A stretch of DNA of 64,000 nt from Bacillota bacterium (GCA_009711825.1 VEMY01000003.1:1-64000); one strand, 5' to 3'; shown: positions 34,072-43,091, numbered from the stretch's first letter. Notes: a model not told the origin generated them from the sequence alone. Translations and numbers: made by a program.

Positions 34072-36132
34072 TTAATTCCTCATTATCCTATCCGGTTGAT
34101 ATCTGTTAACTATCACCAGAGAGATTATTGTTGGCATGACTACTGCCACCAATGAAACCAGCAAATTGATAACAAGAATGCTTATCCCTAAATTGATAAT
34201 GGCGAAACTGAACATAAAGTTAACTGCCAGTATCAACAGTAGGGAAACAAGTGTTGCTAACCCAGCAATGGTTAATACCTGAATACCTGACTCAGTTAAA
34301 ATTAATTTAGTTAGTTCTGCCCGTGTCAATCCATTCGCCTTTAAAAGTGAAATCTCATATTTACGGCTCATCATATTGTTAGTGTGGATTATCGCCATCA
34401 GCAAAAATATAATGACAAGAACCACTAAAACAACCGAAAGCGCAACCTGGCGGACGTTCCCTATCAATGAATTCCTGGCATTAATGTCTTGGTATTCACT
34501 AGCCGTACGAAAATTTGGGTTTATGGTGGCAACACTATCTCTGAGCTGCTGAACCAAGTTATAGCTTTTTGCATAAGCAACATAGAAACTGGGAAACCAT
34601 TCATCTTCGGGCTGTCCATGCTGGGACTGAGTTTCATTTAAAATTTCCATCATCAGCGAATGAGGTATAAATATAACATTATTTCCATGATCAGTGTATT
34701 GGTTTGTTACCAGATCATCCAAAACACCTGCCACCTGGAACTTAAAATTTTCAACCACGAACTCGTCTAGCTTTACCGAGTAGGCACTACCCTCTTCATC
34801 CACTGTTGCTTCGGCAACTTGATAATCACCCGTCGGAATACAAGCTTGCACATTCAAGACAACATCTTGCGCCAGAGAATCTATTTCCAGGACCTCAGCG
34901 AATTGTGCTGATATATATATTGGATCCTGAATCGTGGCTGGAGAGGCTATCTCAAGCCTGTTATCTAAATTTTGTTCCGGGAAATATGGCAATAGAGAAT
35001 AGACATCATAAGGGGGGGTATTCATTATATTAAAGTTATACTCTCTACCATTAACACTGATGGTGGACAAGTCACCGGCTCTCTGATGAGAAAATGAACG
35101 AAACTCTATAAAAGGGTAGATAGAATCAAGTTGTACGATTTTGGCCAATGCTTCAGCTTCTTGAGCATCAACGGGCATATTAGCTTCGTCATACAAAACC
35201 CGTCCCGCGCCAGAAGCCATATTAGATATATACACCTCACGCGAGGACATCTGCTCGATTAGGGCTTCTGATCCCTCAATAAATGCTTCTCCGAAGTTAA
35301 ATGCTGCTGCACTAAACGCGATGGCAATTGCACATATAGTAGTCATCAAGCTCTTTTGAAAGTGGTGTTTTCTTGCGGATTTTTTTGCATAATTGTAGAA
35401 AAAACCAAGCCCGAACATCCGTGATGACGCGACTTGATTGGTAGTGGTGTCTTGGTGTGTTAAACTTAACAAATCGGCGCCTTTAACTGGGTTTAGTTTT
35501 GTGTTCTTAATTTCGTAAATTACATCGGCCTGATTGTAGATTTCTGCGTTGTGACTAGCGATAATCACTTTTTTTGAATCTTCGTGGGCCATCCGCCGCA
35601 GAATTTTCATAATACGTTGAGAATTAGTTGTATCTAAAGCGGATGTCGGTTCGTCGGCGACAATTATATCCGGCTGTTTGGCAAGGACACATGCTAAAGC
35701 AGCTCGTTGTTGTTCCCCGCCCGACAATCGCCTGGGGTAATGATTCAGATGTATGCCCGGCAGCTCGACATAGTCCATATAGTCCCGCACATTTTTGTCG
35801 CTAATCGGTATGTTGGCTATGGATGCCGATAATATAATGTTTTCCTTAATTGTCAGGTTATCTATCAAATTATTGTCTTGAAATATAAAACCGATTCTCT
35901 TTTTTCGGAGCTCACTGGTAACAACATCACTAGTTAAATCGATAGAGTTTCCATCTAATTGATAATGGTACTGGTCATTCGAAGAAATTAGGCCGATGTG
36001 GTATAACAGTGTTGATTTGCCACTGCCGCTTTCACCGATAATCGCGGTAATTCTGCCGTCCAATAGGTCAATAGCACCGTCGACAATTAAATCCCTGTCA
36101 AATCTAATGTTAATATTGCTTAGCCTGAGCAT
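34072..36132 (-). CDS. ABC transporter with fused ATPase and FtsX/MacB-like permease
   Basis: This 686-residue protein has an N-terminal ATPase (Walker A GESGSGKST near residue 35, signature LSGGEQQR, Walker B DIIVADEPTSALD). A MacB/FtsX permease follows, with one helix near residue 265, a periplasmic-side domain of about 250 residues and three C-terminal helices from about residue 570. Such single-chain transporters often export peptides or give self-immunity. It is clearly more AT-rich than its neighbours, suggesting acquisition. It lies 86 bases after the secreted-peptide gene, separated by a hairpin. Confidence 0.88.
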   Translation of the reverse strand: MLRLSNINIRFDRDLIVDGAIDLLDGRITAIIGESGSGKSTLLYHIGLISSNDQYHYQLDGNSIDLTSDVVTSELRKKRIGFIFQDNNLIDNLTIKENIILSASIANIPISDKNVRDYMDYVELPGIHLNHYPRRLSGGEQQRAALACVLAKQPDIIVADEPTSALDTTNSQRIMKILRRMAHEDSKKVIIASHNAEIYNQADVIYEIKNTKLNPVKGADLLSLTHQDTTTNQVASSRMFGLGFFYNYAKKSARKHHFQKSLMTTICAIAIAFSAAAFNFGEAFIEGSEALIEQMSSREVYISNMASGAGRVLYDEANMPVDAQEAEALAKIVQLDSIYPFIEFRSFSHQRAGDLSTISVNGREYNFNIMNTPPYDVYSLLPYFPEQNLDNRLEIASPATIQDPIYISAQFAEVLEIDSLAQDVVLNVQACIPTGDYQVAEATVDEEGSAYSVKLDEFVVENFKFQVAGVLDDLVTNQYTDHGNNVIFIPHSLMMEILNETQSQHGQPEDEWFPSFYVAYAKSYNLVQQLRDSVATINPNFRTASEYQDINARNSLIGNVRQVALSVVLVVLVIIFLLMAIIHTNNMMSRKYEISLLKANGLTRAELTKLILTESGIQVLTIAGLATLVSLLLILAVNFMFSFAIINLGISILVINLLVSLVAVVMPTIISLVIVNRYQPDRIMRN

Positions 36133-36159
36133 ATCGACCCCTCCCTTTTAGGTAAATTG

Positions 36160-36195
36160 CTAGAGCATCCCCGCCAAAGGGCGGGGATGCTCTAG
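36160..36195 (-). other. intercistronic hairpin between peptide and transporter genes
   Basis: A 16-bp perfect stem (36160-36175 / 36180-36195) with a 4-base loop has no T-run after it on the minus strand. It may act as a partial terminator or RNA-stability element giving more peptide than transporter. Confidence 0.65.
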
Positions 36196-36218
36196 CGGCG
36201 AAGTCTGCGATTTGCGAT

Positions 36219-36551
36219 CTAAGGAAACAAAATACTAAATGAGCCTTCCTGCACGTTCGAGCCTTGGAAAAACCAGTATTCACCGTACGCGTATCCTACT
36301 CCAGTGAAATTTATAATTTCATACTCTCCCCTAAAAGTAGATGGTCGATCCAAGCCATAATCAAACCATGCATCATGCACCCATCCTGTTACAACGTTGC
36401 CATAAGCGGAAAATCTTACCCACTCATGTCCGTGCCAACGAGTCTGAGATTTTGTAGTATTGGATGCGCTAGCTATATCGGCCAAGCTCGCGAAGATAAG
36501 TGTCATAAGAATAACAACAGCAATAACCTTAAAAACCTTGTTTTTTCCCAT
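36219..36551 (-). CDS. secreted small protein, candidate bacteriocin-like peptide
   Basis: This 110-residue protein has a clear signal peptide: a basic GKNKVFK, a hydrophobic core VIAVVILMTLIF and a cleavage site after ASA (about residue 29). The mature part of about 80 residues has no Cys and is rich in Trp, Tyr, Phe and Gly (for example GVGYAYGEYWFFQG). I do not recognise a family; a lactococcin-972-like role is only a thought. I chose ATG 36551 after AAAGG. It heads an AT-rich two-gene unit with the ABC transporter. Confidence 0.6.
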   Translation of the reverse strand: MGKNKVFKVIAVVILMTLIFASLADIASASNTTKSQTRWHGHEWVRFSAYGNVVTGWVHDAWFDYGLDRPSTFRGEYEIINFTGVGYAYGEYWFFQGSNVQEGSFSILFP

Positions 36552-36974
36552 TATAATACAACCTTTCTTTATTTTCAATTCTTGGCCTGCAATGTTAGCA
36601 AACTATGACCACCTCCCGTTACATGCTTCTACCTGCACGCAACAATGCTCCTCCGATGAGACACAAGTTGATAGGAAGTTATGCCGTAAGCAGAATGCAC
36701 TAGAAAAATACAGAATGTTACTTAAGCTTACCCCCCCCCCCCCCGAAAAAGGTCAAGCTAAATCGTGCAACATAATTCACCATTTTCCGACATTAATGCT
36801 GCATGTAAAGTATACCAAACTCGATTGGCATAAAAACAAACGGGAACCGCTCACAGTAACGGTTCCCAGTTCTAACATTTATGATTTATCCGCAGTAAGC
36901 GCCCGGACCAGCATGATTGCGGGACAAAAACGCTAAAAGATCCCACCAATTGAGAACCGTCCTGTTTTGGCATT
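36552..36974. other. 423-base gene-free region with repeat debris
   Basis: No convincing gene is visible. It contains a run of 14 C (36731-36744), a half-copy of the GAACCGTCC repeat (CTCGATTGGCAT at 36820-36831), a hairpin GGGAACCG/CGGTTCCC (36842-36867) and a full repeat copy (36946-36972). The promoter of the peptide gene should lie near 36,580-36,720 on the minus strand, but I cannot pick clear boxes. Confidence 0.5.
36946..36972. repeat. GAACCGTCC palindromic repeat beside the sigma-54 activator gene
   Basis: CCAATTGAGAACCGTCCTG followed by TTTTGGCA, immediately 3' of the activator stop codon. The half-copy at 36820-36831 is inverted relative to it. Confidence 0.7.
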
Positions 36975-38609
36975 TTACAAGCCATGTCGCTTCAGTTTAT
37001 ACTGCAGGGCCTGGCGGGTGACGCCCAACATCCGAGCCGCCCGGGTGATATTGCCGTTATAGCGGTCCATAGCCCGGCGAATCAGGCGGCGCTCCACTAC
37101 GTCCAGGGCCTCGGGGAGGGTGAATTCCTCCAAATCCGAACCGTCGTCCCGGGAGCGCTGACCCAAGAGGTGTTGGGGAAGGTGCGGGACATCAATCACC
37201 TGTTCGTCGCCCAGGACGTTCATCGCCCCTTCAATGATATGCTCTAACTCGCGGACGTTGCCTGGCCAGGCGTAGGTGCGGAACAATTCCGCCACCGCCG
37301 GCGATACTCCCTCTACAGAAAGCCCGAATTCTCGGTTATATTTGTCAACAAAGTGCCTGGTCAACAAGTCAATATCTTCCCGACGGCGTACCAGTGGCGG
37401 TAAAGTGATATTAACCACCGCCAGTCGGTAGTATAGGTCCTGACGCAGAGTGCCCTGGGCAATCGCCGCCTGGGGTTGGACATTGGTTGTAGCAATTACG
37501 CGCACATCCACGGGCACCTCTTTCATTCCCCCGACTCGGCGCACGCGGTGTTCCTGTAAAACCCTCAGAATCTTGGCCTGAAGATCAATGCCCATGGAAT
37601 TTATTTCGTCTAGAAGCAAGGTGCCGCCGCTGGCCTGCTCCAGCAGACCGGGCCTATCCACGGCGCCAGTAAAGCTTCCTTTGACGGTGCCAAAGAGAAT
37701 CCCCTCCAGCAGTGAGCCAGGGAGGGCGGCGCAGTTTTGGGCAATGAACGGGCCCTGGCGGGCGCTGGCATTGTGAATGCTCTGGGCCACCAATTCCTTA
37801 CCGGTGCCGGTTTCGCCGTAAACTAATACCGGCGAGACGGTGCGGGCTGCTCGGCGGGCCAACTCCAATTGTTGCTGAAGAGCAGGGCTTTCGCCGATTA
37901 TATCTTCAAACGTAAAGCCCTGGGGCTGCTTGCGGGCACCTTGTTTCTTAGTGTAAAGCTGTTGCTGCAAATCGATGACCTTGCGGGCCAGATCTTCCAT
38001 CCGGGTAACATCCTTGGCCACCTCCAACACCCCGATAAACCGGGAACGATGCCAGAGGGGAATTGTGCTGTTCACGGAAGTAATTCTCTGTCCCTTATGG
38101 TTATGGTAGGTCTGCACTTGATCATATATCGGTTCCCGGGTGCGGAGCACCCGAAGGATTGTACTGGTCTCAGGGGTCAGGGATGGAAACATCGTCAGGA
38201 CATCGGTGTTAATGACCTGGGAATAGTCCATGCCTTCCATTTTTGCCAGCGTCGGGTTGTAGAAAACAGTCCGGCCATGCTCATTCACCACGTGTATACC
38301 CTCGTCAATGGCGTTGAGGATTGCCGTCATTTCACTGGACGAGCGGTCGCTCTCGGTAATCATTAGCAGTGTATAACCAGCCCAACCGTCGGCGGTGATG
38401 GTCAGAGTCCGCCCCTCCAGGTCGATGTCTTGGGGCAAGTTGCGGCTCCAACCATCCAGAGCAGCGGGCAGAGGATTACCTAACTCCAACTTCAGCCCTT
38501 CCAAAAGCTCATGGGCGCCGGTACTGGCGTACACTAAATTGCCCTGTCCATCCAGGACCAACAGAGCAGGAAATCCGGTTTTATCTATCAGACTGGCTAA
38601 ATCAAGCAT
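36975..38609 (-). CDS. sigma-54-dependent transcriptional activator, RocR-like
   Basis: This 544-residue protein has a PAS-type sensor region (about residues 90-205), an AAA+ domain (about 240-465) and a Fis-type HTH at the C-terminus (NGNITRAARMLGVTRQALQYKL). Walker A is GETGTGKE, the sigma-54 contact loop is GSFTGA and Walker B is GGTLLLDE. It should activate -24/-12 promoters using ATP. The only good such promoter I see is ahead of ord, so arginine or ornithine catabolism is the likely target. ATG 38609 follows AGGGGGTG. Confidence 0.93.
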   Translation of the reverse strand: MLDLASLIDKTGFPALLVLDGQGNLVYASTGAHELLEGLKLELGNPLPAALDGWSRNLPQDIDLEGRTLTITADGWAGYTLLMITESDRSSSEMTAILNAIDEGIHVVNEHGRTVFYNPTLAKMEGMDYSQVINTDVLTMFPSLTPETSTILRVLRTREPIYDQVQTYHNHKGQRITSVNSTIPLWHRSRFIGVLEVAKDVTRMEDLARKVIDLQQQLYTKKQGARKQPQGFTFEDIIGESPALQQQLELARRAARTVSPVLVYGETGTGKELVAQSIHNASARQGPFIAQNCAALPGSLLEGILFGTVKGSFTGAVDRPGLLEQASGGTLLLDEINSMGIDLQAKILRVLQEHRVRRVGGMKEVPVDVRVIATTNVQPQAAIAQGTLRQDLYYRLAVVNITLPPLVRRREDIDLLTRHFVDKYNREFGLSVEGVSPAVAELFRTYAWPGNVRELEHIIEGAMNVLGDEQVIDVPHLPQHLLGQRSRDDGSDLEEFTLPEALDVVERRLIRRAMDRYNGNITRAARMLGVTRQALQYKLKRHGL

Positions 38610-38690
38610 AAAGAAAACACCCCCTGACATAGCTTTAATTAGCCATTGGGGGCGCTTATTCCTGCTGAAAAGGGCTGGAATAACATAACT

Positions 38691-39410
38691 TTAACGTCTA
38701 TCCAGCTCAGTGGGGTAATGAATATATTTGCTAATGCCAAGCATTATGGCCAGGGCCAGCCGCCGCTGGTATTCCGGTTGTTGAAGCAAGGTCCGCTCCC
38801 GGGGGTTGGAGATAAACCCCACCTCTACCAGGCTGCCGATCCGGGTGCTCTCCCGAAGCAAGTAGTAGTCGCCGGAAGCAACCTGACGGCTGGTGTCTGT
38901 AAACCGGGTCAGGAAAAACTGTATATCTTCCGCCAACAGCTTGCCGCCGCCATACCCTTCCTGAAAAAAGGTCTGCGCGCCATACCAAACGGACGAGCCA
39001 ATGGCGTTACAATGGATCATGATAATCACATCCGGCTGGCTCTGCTCGACTACTGCCAGACGCCGCTGATAATCTGCGCGTTTCCGGGTCATATCGCCAG
39101 GGTCGTCTTCGCCAATCAGACTGTAGTCCCCATACCTGGTCATGAGCACCCGATACCCTGTGGCTAGCAAGACCTCCCGCAAAGCCAGGGCCACTTCCAA
39201 GTTTATGTCCTTCTCCAGCACCCCGTCCCGCTCGGCACCGCCATCATACCCGCCATGGCCGGGATCTATAACCACTAACGGCGGCAAAGAGCTGTTTTCA
39301 GTGGTAATCGGTACAGTTGGCTGGGCAAGGATAGTCGCCAGGACCAGGACAACAGCAAGCCCGGCGCCCAACACAATTCGCAGCTGCAGCGGCATTGCGC
39401 CTGGTCGCAT
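38691..39410 (-). CDS. cwlD: N-acetylmuramoyl-L-alanine amidase, CwlD-like
   Basis: This 239-residue protein has an N-terminal membrane or signal segment (about residues 8-29) and an Amidase_3 domain. Zinc ligands are expected in DPGHGGYDGG, in the E of EKDINLEV and in IHCNA; LVEVGFISN precedes the second catalytic Glu region. It matches the germination-specific amidase needed to make muramic-delta-lactam in spore cortex. ATG 39410 follows GGGAGGTGAGGGA. Confidence 0.88.
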   Translation of the reverse strand: MRPGAMPLQLRIVLGAGLAVVLVLATILAQPTVPITTENSSLPPLVVIDPGHGGYDGGAERDGVLEKDINLEVALALREVLLATGYRVLMTRYGDYSLIGEDDPGDMTRKRADYQRRLAVVEQSQPDVIIMIHCNAIGSSVWYGAQTFFQEGYGGGKLLAEDIQFFLTRFTDTSRQVASGDYYLLRESTRIGSLVEVGFISNPRERTLLQQPEYQRRLALAIMLGISKYIHYPTELDRR

Positions 39411-39528
39411 TCCCTCACCTCCCTGCTGATATATATGTTGTATATGCTAAATTATTAGCAGGAATGTCTGTGGACAATAAAGAATTGTTTCTATATACGA
39501 CCGGTATCTATCCAGAGAGGTGATATAA

Positions 39529-39972
39529 ATGAAGCGTTACTCTTTCCATCCCCGGGGCAGACTAATTTGCTATATTTTTTTGATTCTCCTCGGCCCCCTG
39601 ATTGCCCTGGCTGGAATGCTGGCCGGCACCAGGGTCGGCCTCACCCACTTTCTGCCTATTTATGGGGTGGTTTCTCTGATTTTTGTTCTGGAAATATTCC
39701 AGCACCTAACGGTGACTAATGAGGGCATCGAATACTACTCGCTTACCAAGCGCGCTCGCCTGAGCTGGGACCAAATTAAAACTGTTGAACTCCGGCAAAT
39801 TGGCCATCGTCAGGCCCTTTGCTTCGCGGTTAAACCTGTTGTCAGGCCCCGGCCGGAGGCAATCAGCGCCGATTTTATCATGACATATAACCCTGACCCT
39901 GTGCTTTTGGCCTGGATCAAACAACGCTGGGGTCAGATTGACGGTCTTGAGAGCAAAGAAAAGAGCGCCTGA
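39529..39972 (+). CDS. two-helix membrane protein with PH-like C-terminal domain
   Basis: This 147-residue protein has two adjacent hydrophobic helices (about residues 13-32 and 39-58). A beta-rich cytosolic domain follows (VTNEGIEYYSLTKRARLSWDQIKTVELR), which resembles small bacterial PH-like domains. I do not recognise a named family. ATG follows AGAGGTGATATAA. It converges on cotF through a shared terminator. Confidence 0.65.
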   Translation: MKRYSFHPRGRLICYIFLILLGPLIALAGMLAGTRVGLTHFLPIYGVVSLIFVLEIFQHLTVTNEGIEYYSLTKRARLSWDQIKTVELRQIGHRQALCFAVKPVVRPRPEAISADFIMTYNPDPVLLAWIKQRWGQIDGLESKEKSA

Positions 39973-39984
39973 GGGCGCTCTTTT
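39959..39984. terminator. bidirectional terminator
   Basis: AAAAGAGCGCC/GGCGCTCTTTT forms an 11-bp perfect stem with a 4-base loop, overlapping the ends of both converging genes. Confidence 0.9.
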
Positions 39985-40510
39985 ACTGGGGCTGATACAT
40001 CCCCTGGCTCTTCATGTAGTTAAAGATCTGTTCGCCATGCTGTTGTTCCTCTTTTTGGATGTGGTTGAGGACGTCTCTGGCGTTGCTGTCCTGGAACTCA
40101 AAGATCGCTGTATTGTATGTGCTGGACACATATTTTTCGGTCATCAACATATCGTTGCAAAGAGCCGCGTCATTTTCGTCATATGACTGCTTGCCCGAGC
40201 CAGAAGCCTGCATCTGGAATGAATTTGATTGCCCTTTGGCGACCTGTTGTCCCTTTTGTTGCTGGCCTTGCTGCTGTTGCTGACCTTGTTGCCCCTGTTG
40301 TTGCTGGTTAGTGGCGGGAATCTGGCCACTGAGCATCTGGGTTACTGAGTTCAGATGTTCTTTTTCTACCTGGGCAATATCGTTGAACAGTTGTTTCAGC
40401 TGTGGATCCCGAGCCTGATTGGCATAACTCTGATACTTTTGAACGCAAATTTCCTCATGCTTTTGTTGATCTTGAAGTAGCGCTGTTTCTTTCTGGGTTA
40501 ATTGCAGCAC
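39983..40510 (-). CDS. spore coat protein, CotF family
   Basis: This 175-residue protein has two ferritin-like helical halves joined by a Gln-rich low-complexity linker (about residues 68-95). The CotF motifs are QKHEEICVQKYQSYANQA in the first half and NDMLMTEKYVSSTYNTAIFE and IQKEEQQHGEQIFNYM in the second. It supports spore formation. GTG 40510 follows GGAGGTGTTTGT. Confidence 0.88.
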   Translation of the reverse strand: MLQLTQKETALLQDQQKHEEICVQKYQSYANQARDPQLKQLFNDIAQVEKEHLNSVTQMLSGQIPATNQQQQGQQGQQQQQGQQQKGQQVAKGQSNSFQMQASGSGKQSYDENDAALCNDMLMTEKYVSSTYNTAIFEFQDSNARDVLNHIQKEEQQHGEQIFNYMKSQGMYQPQ

Positions 40511-40574
40511 ACAAACACCTCCATGTTTTTTATAGTGTTTGTGAAAGACCCCGGTTTAATGCGTCAGCGACCAC

Positions 40575-41168
40575 CTATTCGCCTTGCGAATAGGTGATTT
40601 CGATTTCGGTGAAGCCAAGATTGCCAAGGAACGCCGCGATCAGGGCTTCCGCCTGGGTGGCTGCCTGAAGCAACAGGCCCCGTTCCACAGCTTCCATTTC
40701 CATCCGTTGCTTTTCGTTAGGCAGGACGGAATACAGGTCTTCGAAATCCAGCTTGTTGAACAGTGCAGAACTCTGATCATAGATGTAAACGTCATCCTCA
40801 TTGAGGACGCTGTCGGTAACCCGTGGCTGCGGCAAAACTATTTCAATCGCCTGCTCCGGGTCAATCGCCACCGAAATTGCCTCCAAATCGACACCCGCTT
40901 TCACATAGCCGGTGTACATGAGCATAAAACTCTTGGTGGTAAACGGCAGTGTCATATTACGAAACTTTATATTATCTTCCCAGGCCACCACATTGGTATA
41001 GTTATAGCGGGCTGTGGCCAACTCTCCCAGCATTGCAATCTGCTCCTCCACCAGCTGCGTAGTTACAGTGGAACCACTAACGGTGTTTTTTGTTACATAC
41101 AGATAAGATGACAACCCAACTACAACAACCAGCAAGAGGATAATCACCAGATTTTTTAGTTTACGCAT
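40575..41168 (-). CDS. DUF4230 membrane-anchored protein
   Basis: This 197-residue protein has one N-terminal membrane anchor (about residues 7-26) and an extracytoplasmic alpha/beta domain with ELATARYNYTNVV, YTGYVKAGVDLEAI and IVLPQPRV, as in the DUF4230 family. Function is unknown. ATG 41168 follows a GGGGGAGAAAG site. Confidence 0.75.
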   Translation of the reverse strand: MRKLKNLVIILLLVVVVGLSSYLYVTKNTVSGSTVTTQLVEEQIAMLGELATARYNYTNVVAWEDNIKFRNMTLPFTTKSFMLMYTGYVKAGVDLEAISVAIDPEQAIEIVLPQPRVTDSVLNEDDVYIYDQSSALFNKLDFEDLYSVLPNEKQRMEMEAVERGLLLQAATQAEALIAAFLGNLGFTEIEITYSQGE

Positions 41169-41282
41169 CTTTCTCCCCCCTCATTTGAAACTGACAGCAA
41201 TGGGCCCATTTGATTATACCAGTGTTTGGCGTCAGATTGTGACAAAAAAACAAACAAATGTTTGGTTTGGAGGTGAGGATTT

Positions 41283-41514
41283 ATGAAGCGGGATTTCGGC
41301 TTGGTCTTGACCGGTGGCGGTGGTCGCGGCGCCTACCAAATTGGCGCTTGGCGGGCGCTAAGAAGAGCTTGGCCTGGACACACGCATTGGCGCTGTGGCC
41401 GGCACCTCTGTTGGCGCGCTGAATGCGGCCCTTTTTACCCAGGGTGATTACCAGCGGGCCGAGCAGGCGTGGCTGAGCATCAGCCCGGAGCAGGTGTTGC
41501 ATGTAGATATATGA
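41283..41514 (+). pseudogene. patatin-like phospholipase fragment with frameshift
   Basis: The frame starts DFGLVLTGGGGRGAYQIGAWRAL (nucleophile-elbow neighbour GGGxRG), shifts by one base near 41363 and continues EELGLDTRIGAVAGTSVGALNAALF with the catalytic Ser in GTSVG. It ends at codon 77 or so, where family members have 250 or more residues. The start has a good GGAGGTGAGG site. The break near 41500 joins a second truncated gene. Confidence 0.85.
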
Positions 41515-41527
41515 AACCATTTCCTTA

Positions 41528-42067
41528 GTGAACTATAATCTGCTACCTTGTACAGGTTGTGGCCAATGTTTTCATTCCAAACAATGCTGCCAGGATGATG
41601 ACTTTAACCATCTGCATAAGCTTATGAACACAGCTGACGGCCTGATTGTTGTCAGTGCTCACTATGCTCCCATTCCGTCGAAGTTGGCAATCCTGTTGGA
41701 GAAAGCAGAGCAAATCGCCTTTTTGGGTCGATTCCATGGCGACCTTTGCCGCTCTTCCCTCTTTGGCAAACCTGCTGCAATAATCGGCCACGGCGGTGGC
41801 ACTGAAGAGATTATGAACGGTTATAAAACCGTTGTCTTAAAAGCAATTGCCAACGCCTTGATGTATCCGATTGACATGGACATTATCCGCATAGGCGACG
41901 ACCGGGACCCGGGGGTAGTCTTCCCCGTGGCGAAAGTGAGCAAAGACCCCGATTCTCCGTTCCCCGTTCAGGAATACGACTGGCCGGATATCCAACGCCG
42001 TATCACTCCAATCGTGCAGGCGCTCGCCGGGCGTATGCTAAATCAGGACGGTTCTCAATTGGCATAG
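41528..42067 (+). pseudogene. flavodoxin-fold NADPH-dependent FMN reductase / iron-sulfur flavoprotein, N-terminally truncated
   Basis: The frame encodes 179 residues with LPCTGCGQCFHSKQCC and the FMN-side loop SAHYAPIPSKLAILLEKAE, typical of flavodoxin-family reductases. The N-terminal 35 residues or so that bind the FMN phosphate are missing. The homologous frame extends back only to about 41503, where the patatin fragment ends. GTG 41528 lacks a clear ribosome site. The last residues (QDGSQLA) are encoded by a GAACCGTCC repeat copy. Probably non-functional. Confidence 0.7.
42045..42064. repeat. GAACCGTCC palindromic repeat at the end of the flavoprotein frame
   Basis: AGGACGGTTCTCAATTGGCA on the plus strand, inverted relative to the copy at 42161-42190. 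Confidence 0.7.
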
Positions 42068-42160
42068 TATAAACAAAGCCCGCCTACAAGAGTAAATAAC
42101 CCGGTCTTCTTTTGGGAGAATGTGAGCAGTAGGCGAAAAAGCAACTCATTCTTTCGTGGG

Positions 42161-42190
42161 TGCCAATCGAGAACCGTCCTCGATTGGTGC
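42161..42190. repeat. GAACCGTCC palindromic repeat beside rpsI
   Basis: TGCCAATCGAG, AACCGTCC and TCGATTGGTGC make the most symmetrical copy. It abuts the rpsI terminator. Confidence 0.75.
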
Positions 42191-42192
42191 GA

Positions 42193-42222
42193 AAAGACTC
42201 TGTGGGTGTCCACAGAGTCTTT
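42193..42222 (-). terminator. terminator of rplM-rpsI
   Basis: AAAGACTCTGTG/CACAGAGTCTTT forms a 12-bp perfect stem with a 6-base loop; the minus strand continues TTCG, so the T-run is short. Confidence 0.8.
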
Positions 42223-42236
42223 GGTTTTGCTTTTTT

Positions 42237-42632
42237 TTAACGCTTGGAGAATTGGGGTGCACGGCGGGCTTTCTTGAGGCCGTACTTTTTCCGCTCGGTC
42301 ATCCGTGGGTCACGGGTGAGGAAGCCGGCTTTCTTAAGGGTCGGGCGGAGCTCGGCGTCTGCTTTGAGCAGGGCGCGGGCGATTCCGTGCCGGATTGCGC
42401 CGGCCTGACCGCTGATGCCGCCGCCATCAACGTTGGCGAATACATCATAAGTGCCGATGTTCTGGGTTGCTTCGAGAGGCTGGGCAACGATCAGCTTCAG
42501 GGTTTCAAGACCGCCAAAGTAATCGTCGATATCCCGCTTGTTGATAACAATCTTACCTTCGCCAGGGACCAGACGGACCCGGGCGACTGCGTTCTTCCTA
42601 CGACCGGTACCAATGTACTGAACTTGAGCCAT
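42237..42632 (-). CDS. rpsI: 30S ribosomal protein S9
   Basis: The 131-residue protein has the S9 start [16 protein letters not shown] and the conserved basic tail [10 protein letters not shown] that reaches the P-site tRNA. It lies 21 bases after rplM, as in most bacteria. Confidence 0.98.
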   Translation of the reverse strand: MAQVQYIGTGRRKNAVARVRLVPGEGKIVINKRDIDDYFGGLETLKLIVAQPLEATQNIGTYDVFANVDGGGISGQAGAIRHGIARALLKADAELRPTLKKAGFLTRDPRMTERKKYGLKKARRAPQFSKR

Positions 42633-42653
42633 TATTTACACATCCCCCTTTCC

Positions 42654-43091
42654 TTAACCTCTTGGTTCCCATTTTTCGGGCATCTGGGCGGCATGGGGAT
42701 GGTCCGCGCCTTTGTAAACCCGGAGTTTCTTGAGCATTGCCCGACCCAGCTTGTTGTGGGGGAGCATGCCCTTGACGGCCAGGTGCAGTACCCGCTCGGG
42801 ATGCTTCTGCATCATGGTCGCGAAGTTGGTTTCCTTTAGTCCACCGGCATAACCGGTGTAGCGATAATACTTTTTGTCTTGGGCTTTGTTACCGGAAACA
42901 ACGACCTTTTCAGCGTTTATGATGATAACGTGGTCCCCGGTATCAACGTTAGGGGTAAAAACTGGTTTGTGTTTGCCGCGCAACAATGTGGCGACTTCAC
43001 TGGCCAGGCGACCAAGGGTTTTGCCCTCGGCGTCAACCAACAGCCATTTACGTTCAATCTGACCTGGTTTGGCCAAAAATGTGGTGCGCAT
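42654..43091 (-). CDS. rplM: 50S ribosomal protein L13
   Basis: The 145-residue protein has [17 protein letters not shown] and [19 protein letters not shown], both diagnostic for L13. A 71-base gap from truA contains a hairpin that may regulate it. Confidence 0.98.
   Translation of the reverse strand: MRTTFLAKPGQIERKWLLVDAEGKTLGRLASEVATLLRGKHKPVFTPNVDTGDHVIIINAEKVVVSGNKAQDKKYYRYTGYAGGLKETNFATMMQKHPERVLHLAVKGMLPHNKLGRAMLKKLRVYKGADHPHAAQMPEKWEPRG

Noticed and set aside
36219-36551. Firm assignment of the secreted peptide to the lactococcin 972 family
   Set aside because: Only the general layout (signal peptide, aromatic-rich, adjacent ABC transporter) fits; the family's core residues are not recognisable.
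36460-36936. A 158-codon plus-strand frame over the 14-C tract
   Set aside because: It overlaps the start of the peptide gene, reads through a homopolymer and hairpin, and has low-complexity, non-protein-like sequence.
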